The position numbers and the translations under genes are program-made. From positions 1 to 9,318 of the forward strand of contig QHXA01000286.1 of NCBI GenBank assembly GCA_003222755.1: 9,318 bases of DNA, read 5' to 3'. This stretch comes from Acidobacteriota bacterium. Lineage in GTDB: Bacteria; Acidobacteriota; Terriglobia; 20CM-2-55-15. The notes under the pieces were generated by a model that worked only from the letters and a program-made list of their open reading frames with translations, did not search any database and was not told where the DNA came from. This document shows positions 1 to 6,252 of the stretch, piece after piece; within the stretch, counting starts at the first letter, position 1, and the number at the start of each line of letters is the position of its first letter.

Positions 1-116
1 AACCGGCCGAGCGAAAGATCCTCGAAATGGAAGGTCTGAAGCGATGGGTTTCTCCACAGCTCGACGGCTATCGGGTTCTGTTTGAGGCCGTCGATGACCT
101 TCACTTCTTCAATTAG
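1..116 (+). CDS. 3' end of an unrecognised upstream gene (partial)
   Basis: The reading frame starting at base 3 stays open from the left edge to a TAG at 114-116 and gives a 37-residue C-terminal tail ending in VDDLHFFN. The other two + frames stop earlier (37-39 and 83-85). The tail has a normal mix of charged and hydrophobic residues, but I do not recognise the family. Its last 23 bases overlap the start of the following TusA-like/ferritin-like gene in another frame, a typical sign of translational coupling, so the two products may act together. The start and most of the protein lie outside the window. Confidence 0.6.
   Translation, partial: PAERKILEMEGLKRWVSPQLDGYRVLFEAVDDLHFFN
84..87 (+). 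promoter_or_regulatory. Ribosome binding site of the TusA/ferritin-like gene
   Basis: GAGG sits 6 bases before ATG 94, inside the end of the upstream gene. It favours ATG 94 over the in-frame TTG at 82. Confidence 0.5.
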
Positions 117-1350
117 CGTCGATACACGAGATCTTTCCGCTGCTGATGGCCTGCTGATTCTCGCCGGACGTGCCCTGGATAAACTGAAGACCGGCGATGT
201 GTTGGAAATCGTCTCGGACAATGCATCGGCTCAACACGACCTGCCCGCATGGGCGCGCCTCAACGCTCATCGATGGTTGGGCACGACATCGAATGATGGC
301 CGCTGGCGGCATCGCATCGAAAAAGGTTCCGCGCTCCGCGTGTTGACGGATCGGGAACTCGATTGGGGCAATCGCGGGCCGATCAAAGACGGACGATTTG
401 ACACAAAGCATTGGCTGCTCGGCCATGCTGCCCAAATTCGGCAGACCGCGGAACCGTCGCATGGATTCGCGCCGCGCGGCGCTAGCGTGGAAAAGGGCAG
501 TCCGGAGTTCCCTTTCGATGTTGTGGACCGAAATCAGGCATGGAGCGAAGGCGCAGCCGAGTTCTACGAACAGGCGACCGCAGGGCATTGGGATGGATCG
601 CGCGACATCCCGTGGTCTCAACTTCGCCCTCTCGACGAAGACCTGGAACGCGCCGTCTGTCAGCTAATGACGTTCCTGGCGGAGAACGAGTTTTCGGCGC
701 TATATGTTCCGGCCAAATGGATTGCCCGCATTCATCCGCACTTCGCCGAGACTGTGCTCTTCCTCGCAACGCAGGTGCGTGACGAAGCCCGGCATATCGA
801 GGTCTTCGTCAAACGCGCGCTCGCCAATGGCGGCGGGCTTCAGTTCTCTTCCGCTTCAACGCAGGCTTCCTTGAAAACGCTGCTGGACCAGGAGGACTTC
901 GTTCAGGCAAGTTTCATGCTCAGCGTGCTTGGTGAAGGAACGTTCATGGATTTACTGCGATACATTGAGACTCACGCGCCGGATCCCGCGACGCGCGAAA
1001 TCGCACGGCGTACGCGGATAGATGAAACGCGGCACGTACATTTTGCGCTGGATCACATCCGCTCGGTACTGCGAAGCGACTCCTCGTGCAAAGCGAAGCT
1101 GTATCGCGCTATAGCGGATCGCGCGTCCGTGCTTTCCGGCATGAAGGGCCTGAATCCTCTCGTTGAAGAATCGCTCGTGATACTAGCCGCAGGCGGGCTC
1201 TCCCCGGAACGCCTTCCTTTGGGGACGAAGGCGCGCATCCAGCTCTATGAAACGATGCATGAAAATCGCGTGCGGCGGCTGACTGCCATCGGTTTCGCGG
1301 ATCGCGAGGCAGAGGAACTGTCGCAGCTGCACACACCCAATTTTATGTAA
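94..1350 (+). CDS. TusA-like domain fused to ferritin-like di-iron protein
   Basis: A 418-residue protein with two parts. Residues about 8-63 resemble a TusA/SirA sulfur-carrier domain: a DTRDL opening where TusA has D-x-R-G-L, then KTGDVLEIVSD and a DLPAWAR segment matching the 'DIPAW' region. The TusA C-P-x-P motif is replaced (A16, A17, G19), so the sulfur-accepting cysteine is missing. Residues about 150-345 form a helical ferritin-like domain with a full carboxylate/histidine set: E197 or E199 in AENEF, E231-x2-H234 in DEARH, E281 in GEG and E311-x2-H314 in DETRH. This pattern fits di-iron proteins of the R2-like/AurF-like type, which bind two metals and activate oxygen; substrate unknown. 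ATG 94 was chosen over TTG 82 because GAGG lies 6 bases before it. It overlaps the upstream gene by 23 bases and ends just before a hairpin repeat. Ferritin-like part fairly sure; TusA-like part good; function open. Confidence 0.85.
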   Translation: MTFTSSISVDTRDLSAADGLLILAGRALDKLKTGDVLEIVSDNASAQHDLPAWARLNAHRWLGTTSNDGRWRHRIEKGSALRVLTDRELDWGNRGPIKDGRFDTKHWLLGHAAQIRQTAEPSHGFAPRGASVEKGSPEFPFDVVDRNQAWSEGAAEFYEQATAGHWDGSRDIPWSQLRPLDEDLERAVCQLMTFLAENEFSALYVPAKWIARIHPHFAETVLFLATQVRDEARHIEVFVKRALANGGGLQFSSASTQASLKTLLDQEDFVQASFMLSVLGEGTFMDLLRYIETHAPDPATREIARRTRIDETRHVHFALDHIRSVLRSDSSCKAKLYRAIADRASVLSGMKGLNPLVEESLVILAAGGLSPERLPLGTKARIQLYETMHENRVRRLTAIGFADREAEELSQLHTPNFM

Positions 1351-1357
1351 GCGTTTC

Positions 1358-1443
1358 GCACCGCGGAGCGGTGCCAGGAAATTAGCCAGGGGTACCCGTT
1401 TTTTGCGTACCCCTGGCTAATTTCCTGGCACGCCTCCGGCGTG
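1358..1443. repeat. Triple hairpin repeat (S-R-S) between convergent genes
   Basis: Three nested palindromes fill the gap between the ends of the ferritin-like and J-domain genes. The central one (R) has a perfect 23-base stem, 1373-1395 paired with 1407-1429, and an 11-base loop containing T6. On each side is a short triloop hairpin (S): 1358-1364 with 1368-1374 (arms GCACCGC/GCGGTGC, loop GGA), and 1429-1434 with 1438-1443 (arms CACGCC/GGCGTG, loop TCC). Both S hairpins are centred 35 bases from the centre of R (1366, 1401, 1436). The R core matches three other sites in the window. The T-run is in the loop, so this is not a classical intrinsic terminator, although a stem this strong could still slow polymerase or protect both mRNA ends. 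Confidence 0.9.
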
Positions 1444-1451
1444 TGCAACCG

Positions 1452-2069
1452 CTAAATATCCATCACGAAGGCTTCGTACATCCGCTCGCGCAACTGCGAA
1501 CGGCGTTGCTCGAGCTCATGGATTCTGCGGCGGTACTGGCCGCGGCCGAGATAATCGGCGATGCCGATGATGAGCATGATCGCGCCGATGAGCGTAAAGA
1601 AGTAAGTGAAGGCGAAGATAATCGGAAAGTCCTGAAAGATATCGGTCGGCATGAAATAGGTGGACAGATGCATCACGGCGGCAACGCTGCCGACGATCGA
1701 GCCGATCATCATCTTCAGGCGGCAGTTCGAGTACTTCCCTGCCAAATTCATAATCTCCACCGAAACCTGCGCGTATTCGCGCTCGATGGCGTTCTGCTCG
1801 TGTGGGCGCCGGCGTGGACGCGGTAGACGAGGAGTTTCCTCGTACTTCTTCACCAGGTCATCGTATTCGCGGCGAGTAGCCGGATCGAGCAAAGTCTGGA
1901 CGATGAAGTTGAAACGGCTCATTTGCTCGTGAGCCCACGCCTGTCTGTCGGGTGGATTTTTATCGGGATGGTAAATCTTCGCGATCTCTTTGAAGGCATG
2001 CTTGATCTGAGCCGCGTTCGCGTCGCGGGAGACACCCAGTTCGTCGTAAAAAGTCTTTATCCGCGGCAT
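1452..2069 (-). CDS. Membrane-anchored J-domain (DnaJ-like) protein
   Basis: A 205-residue protein with an N-terminal J domain (residues about 5-76): helix II before the invariant HPD at 34-36, then the FNFIVQTLLDPATRREYD helix typical of J domains. J domains stimulate ATP hydrolysis by a DnaK-type Hsp70. A basic proline/arginine stretch follows (about 80-90). Two hydrophobic segments, about 119-139 and 149-171, should form a membrane hairpin, and a charged helix (about 176-198) may be a short coiled coil. It lacks the G/F region, the zinc-binding CxxCxGxG repeats and the client-binding domain of DnaJ, so it probably recruits Hsp70 to a membrane site. It starts 21 bases after the YejE-like stop on the same strand. 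No clear Shine-Dalgarno precedes the ATG, but a -10-like box lies directly upstream. The client is unknown. Confidence 0.88.
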   Translation of the reverse strand: MPRIKTFYDELGVSRDANAAQIKHAFKEIAKIYHPDKNPPDRQAWAHEQMSRFNFIVQTLLDPATRREYDDLVKKYEETPRLPRPRRRPHEQNAIEREYAQVSVEIMNLAGKYSNCRLKMMIGSIVGSVAAVMHLSTYFMPTDIFQDFPIIFAFTYFFTLIGAIMLIIGIADYLGRGQYRRRIHELEQRRSQLRERMYEAFVMDI

Positions 2070-2076
2070 TCAACTT

Positions 2077-2082
2077 ATTATA
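2077..2082 (-). promoter_or_regulatory. Possible -10 box (TATAAT) before the J-domain gene
   Basis: On the - strand an exact TATAAT lies 7 bases before the J-domain ATG, in the 21-base gap after the YejE-like stop. Transcription from it would begin almost at the ATG and give a near-leaderless mRNA, in line with the missing Shine-Dalgarno. The hexamer 17 bases upstream (CGTTTG) is a poor -35, so this is a weak call. Confidence 0.3.
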
Positions 2083-2090
2083 GCCAGAAC

Positions 2091-3122
2091 TCAGCGCCTC
2101 AAACGAGGGTCAGTCGCATCCCGCAATCCTTCTCCCACCAGGTTGTAGGACGTCACCGTCAGAAAAATCGCGAGGCCCGGAAATGCCGTTAACCACCAGG
2201 CGCTCGGCAGCAATTGACGCGCGTTGGAAAGAATCGAGCCCCAGCTTGCCGTCGATGGCGGCACGCCGAAACCGAGAAAGCTCAGTGTCGACTCAATCAG
2301 AATCGCGGATGCGACGCCAAATGTGGCAGCCACAAATACCGGGGCCAGCGCATTTGGAAGCACGTGACGGAAAATGGTCCGGCCATCCGTCGCGCCCATC
2401 GCGCGAGCGGCAACAACATACTCCAGCGACTTCGCTTTCAGAAACTCGCCCCGCGTCAGCCGCGCGACGGTCGGCCAGTTCGTAATACCGATCACAACCA
2501 TGATGTTAAAGATGCTCTGCGGCAGGAACGCAACGACCGTAATGATGAGGAAAAACGTTGGGATCGTCAGCATGATTTCAATAAGACGGGAAGCGATGAT
2601 GTCCAGAACGCCGCCGTAATATCCGGCGATCGCACCGATAAACAATCCGATCAGCGCGTATATGGAAACCGCTACGAATCCGACCGAAAGCGAAACGCGC
2701 GCCCCATGGACGATCCTGCTGGCGACATCGCGTCCAATATCGTCTGTTCCGAAGAAGTGTCGTTCCGACGGACGCCGGAGGGGCTCGCTGAGATTCACTT
2801 CAGTTGGAGAGTACGGTACGGGCGGAAATTGCGCCCAATCACCCTGCTTGAAATTTCCCCTCGCAAATTCTTTGAATCCCACATTTTGAAACTGCCGGTC
2901 CCAGCGCGAAATGCGAAGCCAGACGGCGTAATCCTTTACCACAGGAAAATAGATCCGGCCTTGGTACCGCATCACGAGGGGTTTGTCGTTCGCAATGAAA
3001 TCCGCGCCGGCCCCAATGCCAAACAGTGTGACGACGACAACAAATCCCGCCATTGCGATACGGTTGTTTCGGAACTGGCGCGCAAGAATTTGGCGGTATC
3101 TCTCAGGCCGCTCGTTTTTCAT
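2091..3122 (-). CDS. ABC peptide transporter permease, YejE/DppC-like
   Basis: A 343-residue inner-membrane subunit of a peptide-type ABC importer (BPD_transp family). After TM1 (about 23-43) comes a long periplasmic segment (about 44-140). It begins ANDKPLVMRYQGRIYFPVVK, closely resembling my recollection of the matching stretch of E. coli YejE (microcin C/peptide uptake) rather than DppC or OppC. FGTDDIGRDV (124-133) is the usual motif before the transmembrane core. The EAA cytoplasmic loop that docks the ATPase is at about 234-257, with the expected AARAMGA and RHVLPN elements, and SFLGFGVPP (281-289) is a family hallmark. Start at 3122: GAGG lies 7 bases upstream. The first 20 bases overlap the end of the YejB-like gene, so the two permeases should be translated together as a heterodimer. 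All expected motifs are present. Confidence 0.93.
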   Translation of the reverse strand: MKNERPERYRQILARQFRNNRIAMAGFVVVVTLFGIGAGADFIANDKPLVMRYQGRIYFPVVKDYAVWLRISRWDRQFQNVGFKEFARGNFKQGDWAQFPPVPYSPTEVNLSEPLRRPSERHFFGTDDIGRDVASRIVHGARVSLSVGFVAVSIYALIGLFIGAIAGYYGGVLDIIASRLIEIMLTIPTFFLIITVVAFLPQSIFNIMVVIGITNWPTVARLTRGEFLKAKSLEYVVAARAMGATDGRTIFRHVLPNALAPVFVAATFGVASAILIESTLSFLGFGVPPSTASWGSILSNARQLLPSAWWLTAFPGLAIFLTVTSYNLVGEGLRDATDPRLRR

Positions 3123-4107
3123 ATGCGATCCTCGGATCCACGAGCGTGTATAAGAAATCCGAGATGAGAATGCCTGTGAGCGTCAGGAACGCGCTGAGCG
3201 TGAAAATGCCCATGAGCAGCGGATAGTCGCGACTGAACACTGCTTCATAGCTGAGAAAGCCCATGCCGGGAATTGAGAAGAGTGTTTCGATGACAATGCT
3301 TCCGCCGATGAGTGCGGGCAACACATCGGCCAGCAGAGTGATCATTGGAATCATCGAATTCCGCAGCGCGTGCCGGTACAAAACCAGGCGCTCGCTTAAT
3401 CCTTTCGCGCGCGCTGTGCGGATGAAGTCCTGACGGATCGTCTCAAGCATCCCTGTCCGCATGTAACGTGAAAGAACGGCGAGCGTGTAGTAAGTCATGC
3501 ACGTGACCGGTAGGACCAAGTGCCAGGCCTGGTCCTGCAGTTGCTGCCACCAGGGCCAATTCTGAGATCCTGAGGATTGAAGACCGTACACGGGGAATAC
3601 GTTCCAGAAGTCGCCGCCTCCGAGGTAGACGATCGCCATGGTTGCTACCCAGAAAGGCGGTAGCGAATAGAGCGCAAACAAGAGCACGGTGGTCAACCGT
3701 TCGAGAATGGTATGTTGACGCGCCGCAGCGTAGATGCCGAGCGGAACCGATAACATATAAGCAAGCAGGAGTGAGATACCGTTCAGTTTGATTGAAACCG
3801 GTATGCGCTCTTTGAGCTTGTCCATGACCGGCCGGTGATCACGTAACGAATAGCCGAAATCTAACGTTGCGATTCGCTTCAGCCAGCGCCGGTACTGGAC
3901 CAGCAGCGGTTCGTCGAGCCCGTAAAGCGCCCGAGTTTCATTGATGATTTGCGCCGCAAGAAGTTGGTTTCCGCTGCGCTGCTCCTCTTCGATCTTTATT
4001 CCTGCGGGATCGCCCGGAGCGAGATGAATGATGAGAAACGAAACAACAGAAATGCCGAACAGCGTTGGAAAGATCAAGAGAAGACGTTTCAGGAAATAGC
4101 TTCTCAT
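3103..4107 (-). CDS. ABC peptide transporter permease, YejB/DppB-like
   Basis: A 334-residue inner-membrane permease. The N-terminal helix SYFLKRLLLIFPTLFGIS and HLAPGDP (28-34) are standard for the DppB/OppB/YejB family. The EAA loop is at about 227-250 (TARAKGLSER then RHALRN). YejB-like features are FPVYGL (171-176) and SYEAVFSRDYPLLMG (286-300), and it ends in the usual DFLYTLVDPR. It partners the overlapping YejE-like permease, probably for peptides or peptide-like compounds. The start is clear from homology, but no Shine-Dalgarno is visible: a repeat-type triloop hairpin begins only 10 bases before the ATG. A 389-base palindrome-rich gap separates it from the binding-protein gene upstream. 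No ATPase gene is found in the window. Confidence 0.93.
   Translation of the reverse strand: MRSYFLKRLLLIFPTLFGISVVSFLIIHLAPGDPAGIKIEEEQRSGNQLLAAQIINETRALYGLDEPLLVQYRRWLKRIATLDFGYSLRDHRPVMDKLKERIPVSIKLNGISLLLAYMLSVPLGIYAAARQHTILERLTTVLLFALYSLPPFWVATMAIVYLGGGDFWNVFPVYGLQSSGSQNWPWWQQLQDQAWHLVLPVTCMTYYTLAVLSRYMRTGMLETIRQDFIRTARAKGLSERLVLYRHALRNSMIPMITLLADVLPALIGGSIVIETLFSIPGMGFLSYEAVFSRDYPLLMGIFTLSAFLTLTGILISDFLYTLVDPRIAYEKRAA
3130..3133 (-). promoter_or_regulatory. Ribosome binding site of the YejE-like gene
   Basis: GAGG on the - strand, 7 bases before the ATG at 3122, lies inside the end of the YejB-like gene and supports this start. Confidence 0.5.
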
Positions 4108-4116
4108 TGTTTATGT

Positions 4117-4137
4117 ACGCCGGAGGCGTGTCAGGAA
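4117..4137. repeat. Truncated triloop hairpin repeat before the YejB-like gene
   Basis: ACGCC-GGA-GGCGT (4117-4129) followed by GTCAGGAA matches the edge of the repeat unit at 1358-1380, where an S hairpin is followed by CCAGGAA. The similarity then stops and no R core is found 35 bases away. It is best read as a remnant of a repeat unit. On the - strand it ends 9 bases before the permease ATG. Confidence 0.6.
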
Positions 4138-4215
4138 CCAAACACTCCTCGCACCTGAAAGCACATACGACGGCTACCGTCCAGTTTCCAAAGAAGAACT
4201 TGCGTTGGCGAAGCG

Positions 4216-4417
4216 TAGTCCCCTCCTTGGAGAAGGAGGGGTGGCCGCGCCATCAACAAAAATGTCCCGAAGGCACCTTATTCGGCGCGGACGGGGTGGT
4301 TCGTTCAAGCACGAATAAATTTTCTTGACCAACACCACCCCGTCTGCGCCATCAAAGGAGGCTTCGCGACATTTTCTTGATGGCGCAGCCACCCCTCCTC
4401 GGCTGAGGAGGGGACTA
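4216..4417. repeat. About 200-base imperfect palindrome (MITE-like or cruciform)
   Basis: The left arm 4216-4300 pairs with the right arm 4334-4417, each about 84 bases with roughly a dozen mismatches, around a 33-base AT-richer centre. The outer ends read TAGTCCCCTCC and GGAGGGGACTA. Within each arm the outer 25 or so bases form their own hairpin (CCCCTCCTT/AAGGAGGGG and CCCCTCCTC/GAGGAGGGG). The inner parts share GCGCCATCA, AAAATGTC, CGAAG and GACGGGGTGGT. It does not share sequence with the R, S or P hairpins. Long terminal inverted repeats and lack of coding capacity fit a non-autonomous mobile element; no clear target duplication is visible. No transposase is present. Confidence 0.8.
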
Positions 4418-4427
4418 GAGTCCTCGA

Positions 4428-4524
4428 CACCCTTTCAGGGTGCGATTCGTAGTTGGTCATCGCATCCAGGGGTACGCAAAAAACGCGTACCCCTGGCTAA
4501 TTCCCTGCTACCGCTTCGGCGTGC
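4428..4524. repeat. P-R-S hairpin unit overlapping a gene end
   Basis: The P hairpin CACCCT-TTC-AGGGTG is at 4428-4442. The R core has 12-base arms 4466-4477 and 4485-4496 (CCAGGGGTACGC and its complement) around AAAAAAC. A degenerate S hairpin (ACCGC-TTC-GGCGT, centre 4516) lies 35 bases from the R centre (4481). The S part mixes the two arm versions seen elsewhere, so it no longer pairs fully. Bases 4497-4524 are also the last codons and stop of the binding-protein gene on the - strand. Confidence 0.85.
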
Positions 4525-5225
4525 GTGTATTTCTGTTTGCCCAGCGGCACCCACCAGCTTGTCAAATCGTAACCTGGCCGGAGCGGCAGCCATTGCACGT
4601 TCTGAAAACGCGTGCTGTACGCAGCGGGCTCGACCTGGTAATACAAAAACGTAACCGGCTGCTCGTCGTGAATCAACTCCTGCCAGCGCCAGTAGATTTG
4701 CTTTCTCTTCTCGTTGTCGAATTCCAGCCGAGCCTGCTCGAGCAAGCGATCGGATTCGGCATTCTTGAAGTTTTCAAAGTTAGAACCACCCGACGCTGCG
4801 CTCGAATGCCAGATGTGATACGGGTCGTAAACGAGATCAAAAGTGAACCCCAACACGCCTGCGTCAAACCGATGCTGTTTGAGCGTCTCGGTCATCAAGG
4901 CTAGTTCGACGACGCGTTCCGTCATTTCAATGCCTGCCTTGCGAAACTCGTCGGCCAAAACGGGCGATAGTTGTTTGAAAACGGCACTGCCGCTGGAACC
5001 AAGAAATTCGAATTTGAACTTCACACCATCTTTGTCCCGAACACCGTCGCCGTCATGATCTTTCCAGCCGGCCTCGTCAAGCAATTCGACTGCGCGTTTC
5101 GGATCGTAAGGCAGTGCTTTGATGTTCGGGTTGAAGTCTCTTGCTTCCGTCCCAAAGGGCGAGACACCGATCTGGCCTAACCCTGACCGGATCGCCTCGA
5201 GAATCTTCTGCCGGTCGACCAGCAT
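4497..5225 (-). CDS. C-terminal fragment of the family 5 solute-binding protein (broken gene)
   Basis: 242 codons from the first ATG in the shifted frame; family similarity begins one or two codons earlier (LTMLVDRQKILEAI). This is the C-terminal part of an SBP_bac_5 peptide-binding protein: LVDRQKILEAI is the helix that normally follows 'RVRQAL', PYDPKRAVELLDEAGW (39-54) is a family hallmark, and an aspartate-rich loop DHDGDGVRDKDG (56-67) follows. KQIYWRWQELIHDEQP and the closing SWWVPLG (223-229) also fit. It lacks a signal peptide and a ribosome binding site, so it is unlikely to be made or exported alone. The last nine residues (THAEAVAGN) and stop are written by a hairpin repeat unit rather than by family sequence. 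Together with the N-terminal fragment it would make a protein of about 590 residues. Confidence 0.75.
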   Translation of the reverse strand: MLVDRQKILEAIRSGLGQIGVSPFGTEARDFNPNIKALPYDPKRAVELLDEAGWKDHDGDGVRDKDGVKFKFEFLGSSGSAVFKQLSPVLADEFRKAGIEMTERVVELALMTETLKQHRFDAGVLGFTFDLVYDPYHIWHSSAASGGSNFENFKNAESDRLLEQARLEFDNEKRKQIYWRWQELIHDEQPVTFLYYQVEPAAYSTRFQNVQWLPLRPGYDLTSWWVPLGKQKYTHAEAVAGN

Positions 5226-6252
5226 CGTCAGTGTTGTCTTTGAAAAATGGCCGTTCGTGATTCCACAGGATTTCGTACTCGCTCGGGATCGAGTACGTGA
5301 CCTTCACAAATTGTTGTTCGAATGCTGGACCGCCGGTCTGTTCCCGGTATTGGATCGGCAGCAACCGCGGCTGCAGATCAATTTCGCCGGCCTTGAATGC
5401 TGTCAGTGCGGCAGTGTAGTCGGTGATTACCCGATAAACGATTTTTTCCAGATAGGGTTTCTTTCCCCAATATTCATCATTGCGGGTCAGAACAATCTCC
5501 CTGCCGCTGTCCCACTTCTCGAATTTGTACGGTCCTGTACCTACAGGCGCGCGGTTCGCGGGATGCTTGTTAAATCGCTCTGCAAATTTCTTAATCTTGG
5601 GATCCGCCTTCGCCTTCAGCCCAATCATGTCCTTGTAGCTGAACGCATCGAGCAAACCCTCTTCATCGAAGACGTGTTTGGGAATAATCGGCAGAAGATT
5701 CGTGACGACGTTCCGCAGGTTGTACACGTTCGGTTTGCTCATGATGAAGCGAATCGTCCGGCCGTCCACCTGGATATCGGCGAGATCCGTCAAGGAACTT
5801 CGATGGCGAGCAGCATCCGTCAGCGGGCATGCCGCGGCTTTGAAGGTGAAAAGGACATCCTCCGGTGTGAAGGGCTGGCCGTCGTGCCACTTCACGCCTT
5901 CGCGAATCTTGACGGTGTACGTCACGTGATCGTCCGAAACTGTAGGCGCCGCTTCGGCGAGCAGTGGTTCAGTGACGTCCCAGTCGCGCGTGTTATAGCC
6001 CATTAACAATTCGTAGACCTGCGAGTTCTTGGCTCCCCACAACGCATAAGACGCGACGGTTGTAACGCTGGTTAAGGGATTCAGCGTATCCGGTTCATTT
6101 TCGAAGCGAACAATCGCCCAGTCACCTGGTACGGGCTGAGCGGCATCGCCTGTGCGTTTGCCGCTGGTTCCATCGGGCCGGGTGCAGGCAACAAGCAGTT
6201 CGGCCAATAGCAGAGGAAGCAAAAATGATCGACGCGTCATATAGCGCGTCAT
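5077..6252 (-). CDS. N-terminal fragment of the family 5 solute-binding lipoprotein (broken gene)
   Basis: A 391-codon frame of which residues 1-340 are family sequence; the remaining 51 are out-of-frame read-through. A lipoprotein signal (hydrophobic 10-21, lipobox LVAC with C23) predicts an exported, lipid-anchored receptor. SBP_bac_5 hallmarks are ENEPDTLNPL (51-60), a VKIREGVKWHDGQPFTPEDV run (from 114), PVGTGPYKFEKW (236-247), RNDEYWG (257-263) and FKAGEIDL (286-293). After NHERPFFKDN (331-340) the expected 'RVRQA' is missing and the frame changes at about 5232. The role would be capture of peptides for the YejB/YejE-like permeases. ATG 6252 or ATG 6240 could be the start; they lie within a 12-base repeat of ATGACGCG and neither has a good Shine-Dalgarno. 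It is either a recent pseudogene or an assembly error. Confidence 0.75.
   Translation of the reverse strand: MTRYMTRRSFLLPLLLAELLVACTRPDGTSGKRTGDAAQPVPGDWAIVRFENEPDTLNPLTSVTTVASYALWGAKNSQVYELLMGYNTRDWDVTEPLLAEAAPTVSDDHVTYTVKIREGVKWHDGQPFTPEDVLFTFKAAACPLTDAARHRSSLTDLADIQVDGRTIRFIMSKPNVYNLRNVVTNLLPIIPKHVFDEEGLLDAFSYKDMIGLKAKADPKIKKFAERFNKHPANRAPVGTGPYKFEKWDSGREIVLTRNDEYWGKKPYLEKIVYRVITDYTAALTAFKAGEIDLQPRLLPIQYREQTGGPAFEQQFVKVTYSIPSEYEILWNHERPFFKDNTDDAGRPAEDSRGDPVRVRPDRCLALWDGSKRLQPEHQSTALRSETRSRIA
5229..5236 (-). other. Frame break in the solute-binding protein gene
   Basis: On the - strand the codons F-F-K-D-N end at 5233 and the next family codons, L-T-M-L-V-D, begin at 5231 in a different frame, leaving one stray base (5232). 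Binding proteins of this family normally have about five more residues here (R-V-R-Q-A). A loss of 14 bases would give both the missing residues and the frame change. Confidence 0.7.

Larger units (their letters stand above)
4108..4496. other. Palindrome-rich gap inside the transporter gene cluster
   Basis: 389 bases without a gene between the binding protein and the first permease, both on the - strand. From the permease side it holds a truncated triloop repeat (4117-4137), a unique stretch with a small GACGG/CCGTC hairpin with loop CTA (4169-4181), a large imperfect palindrome (4216-4417), and a P-R-S hairpin unit that runs into the end of the binding-protein gene. Short open frames here run across repeats and look like nothing known. 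Confidence 0.8.

Noticed and set aside
1373..1429. Intrinsic (rho-independent) terminators at the R hairpins
   Set aside because: The T-run is inside the loop, and no U-tract follows the stem on either strand. Some termination effect remains possible.
2214..3167. Long open frame on the + strand (317 codons)
   Set aside because: Antisense to the YejE-like permease, whose motifs are unmistakable; the + frame is rich in charged residues and matches nothing known.
5223..5240. Programmed ribosomal frameshift in the binding-protein gene
   Set aside because: Conserved codons are missing at the junction, so slippage alone could not give a normal protein; no convincing slippery site with downstream structure is seen.
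5119..6006. Open frame of 295 codons on the + strand
   Set aside because: Antisense to the N-terminal half of the binding-protein gene, which has clear family motifs.
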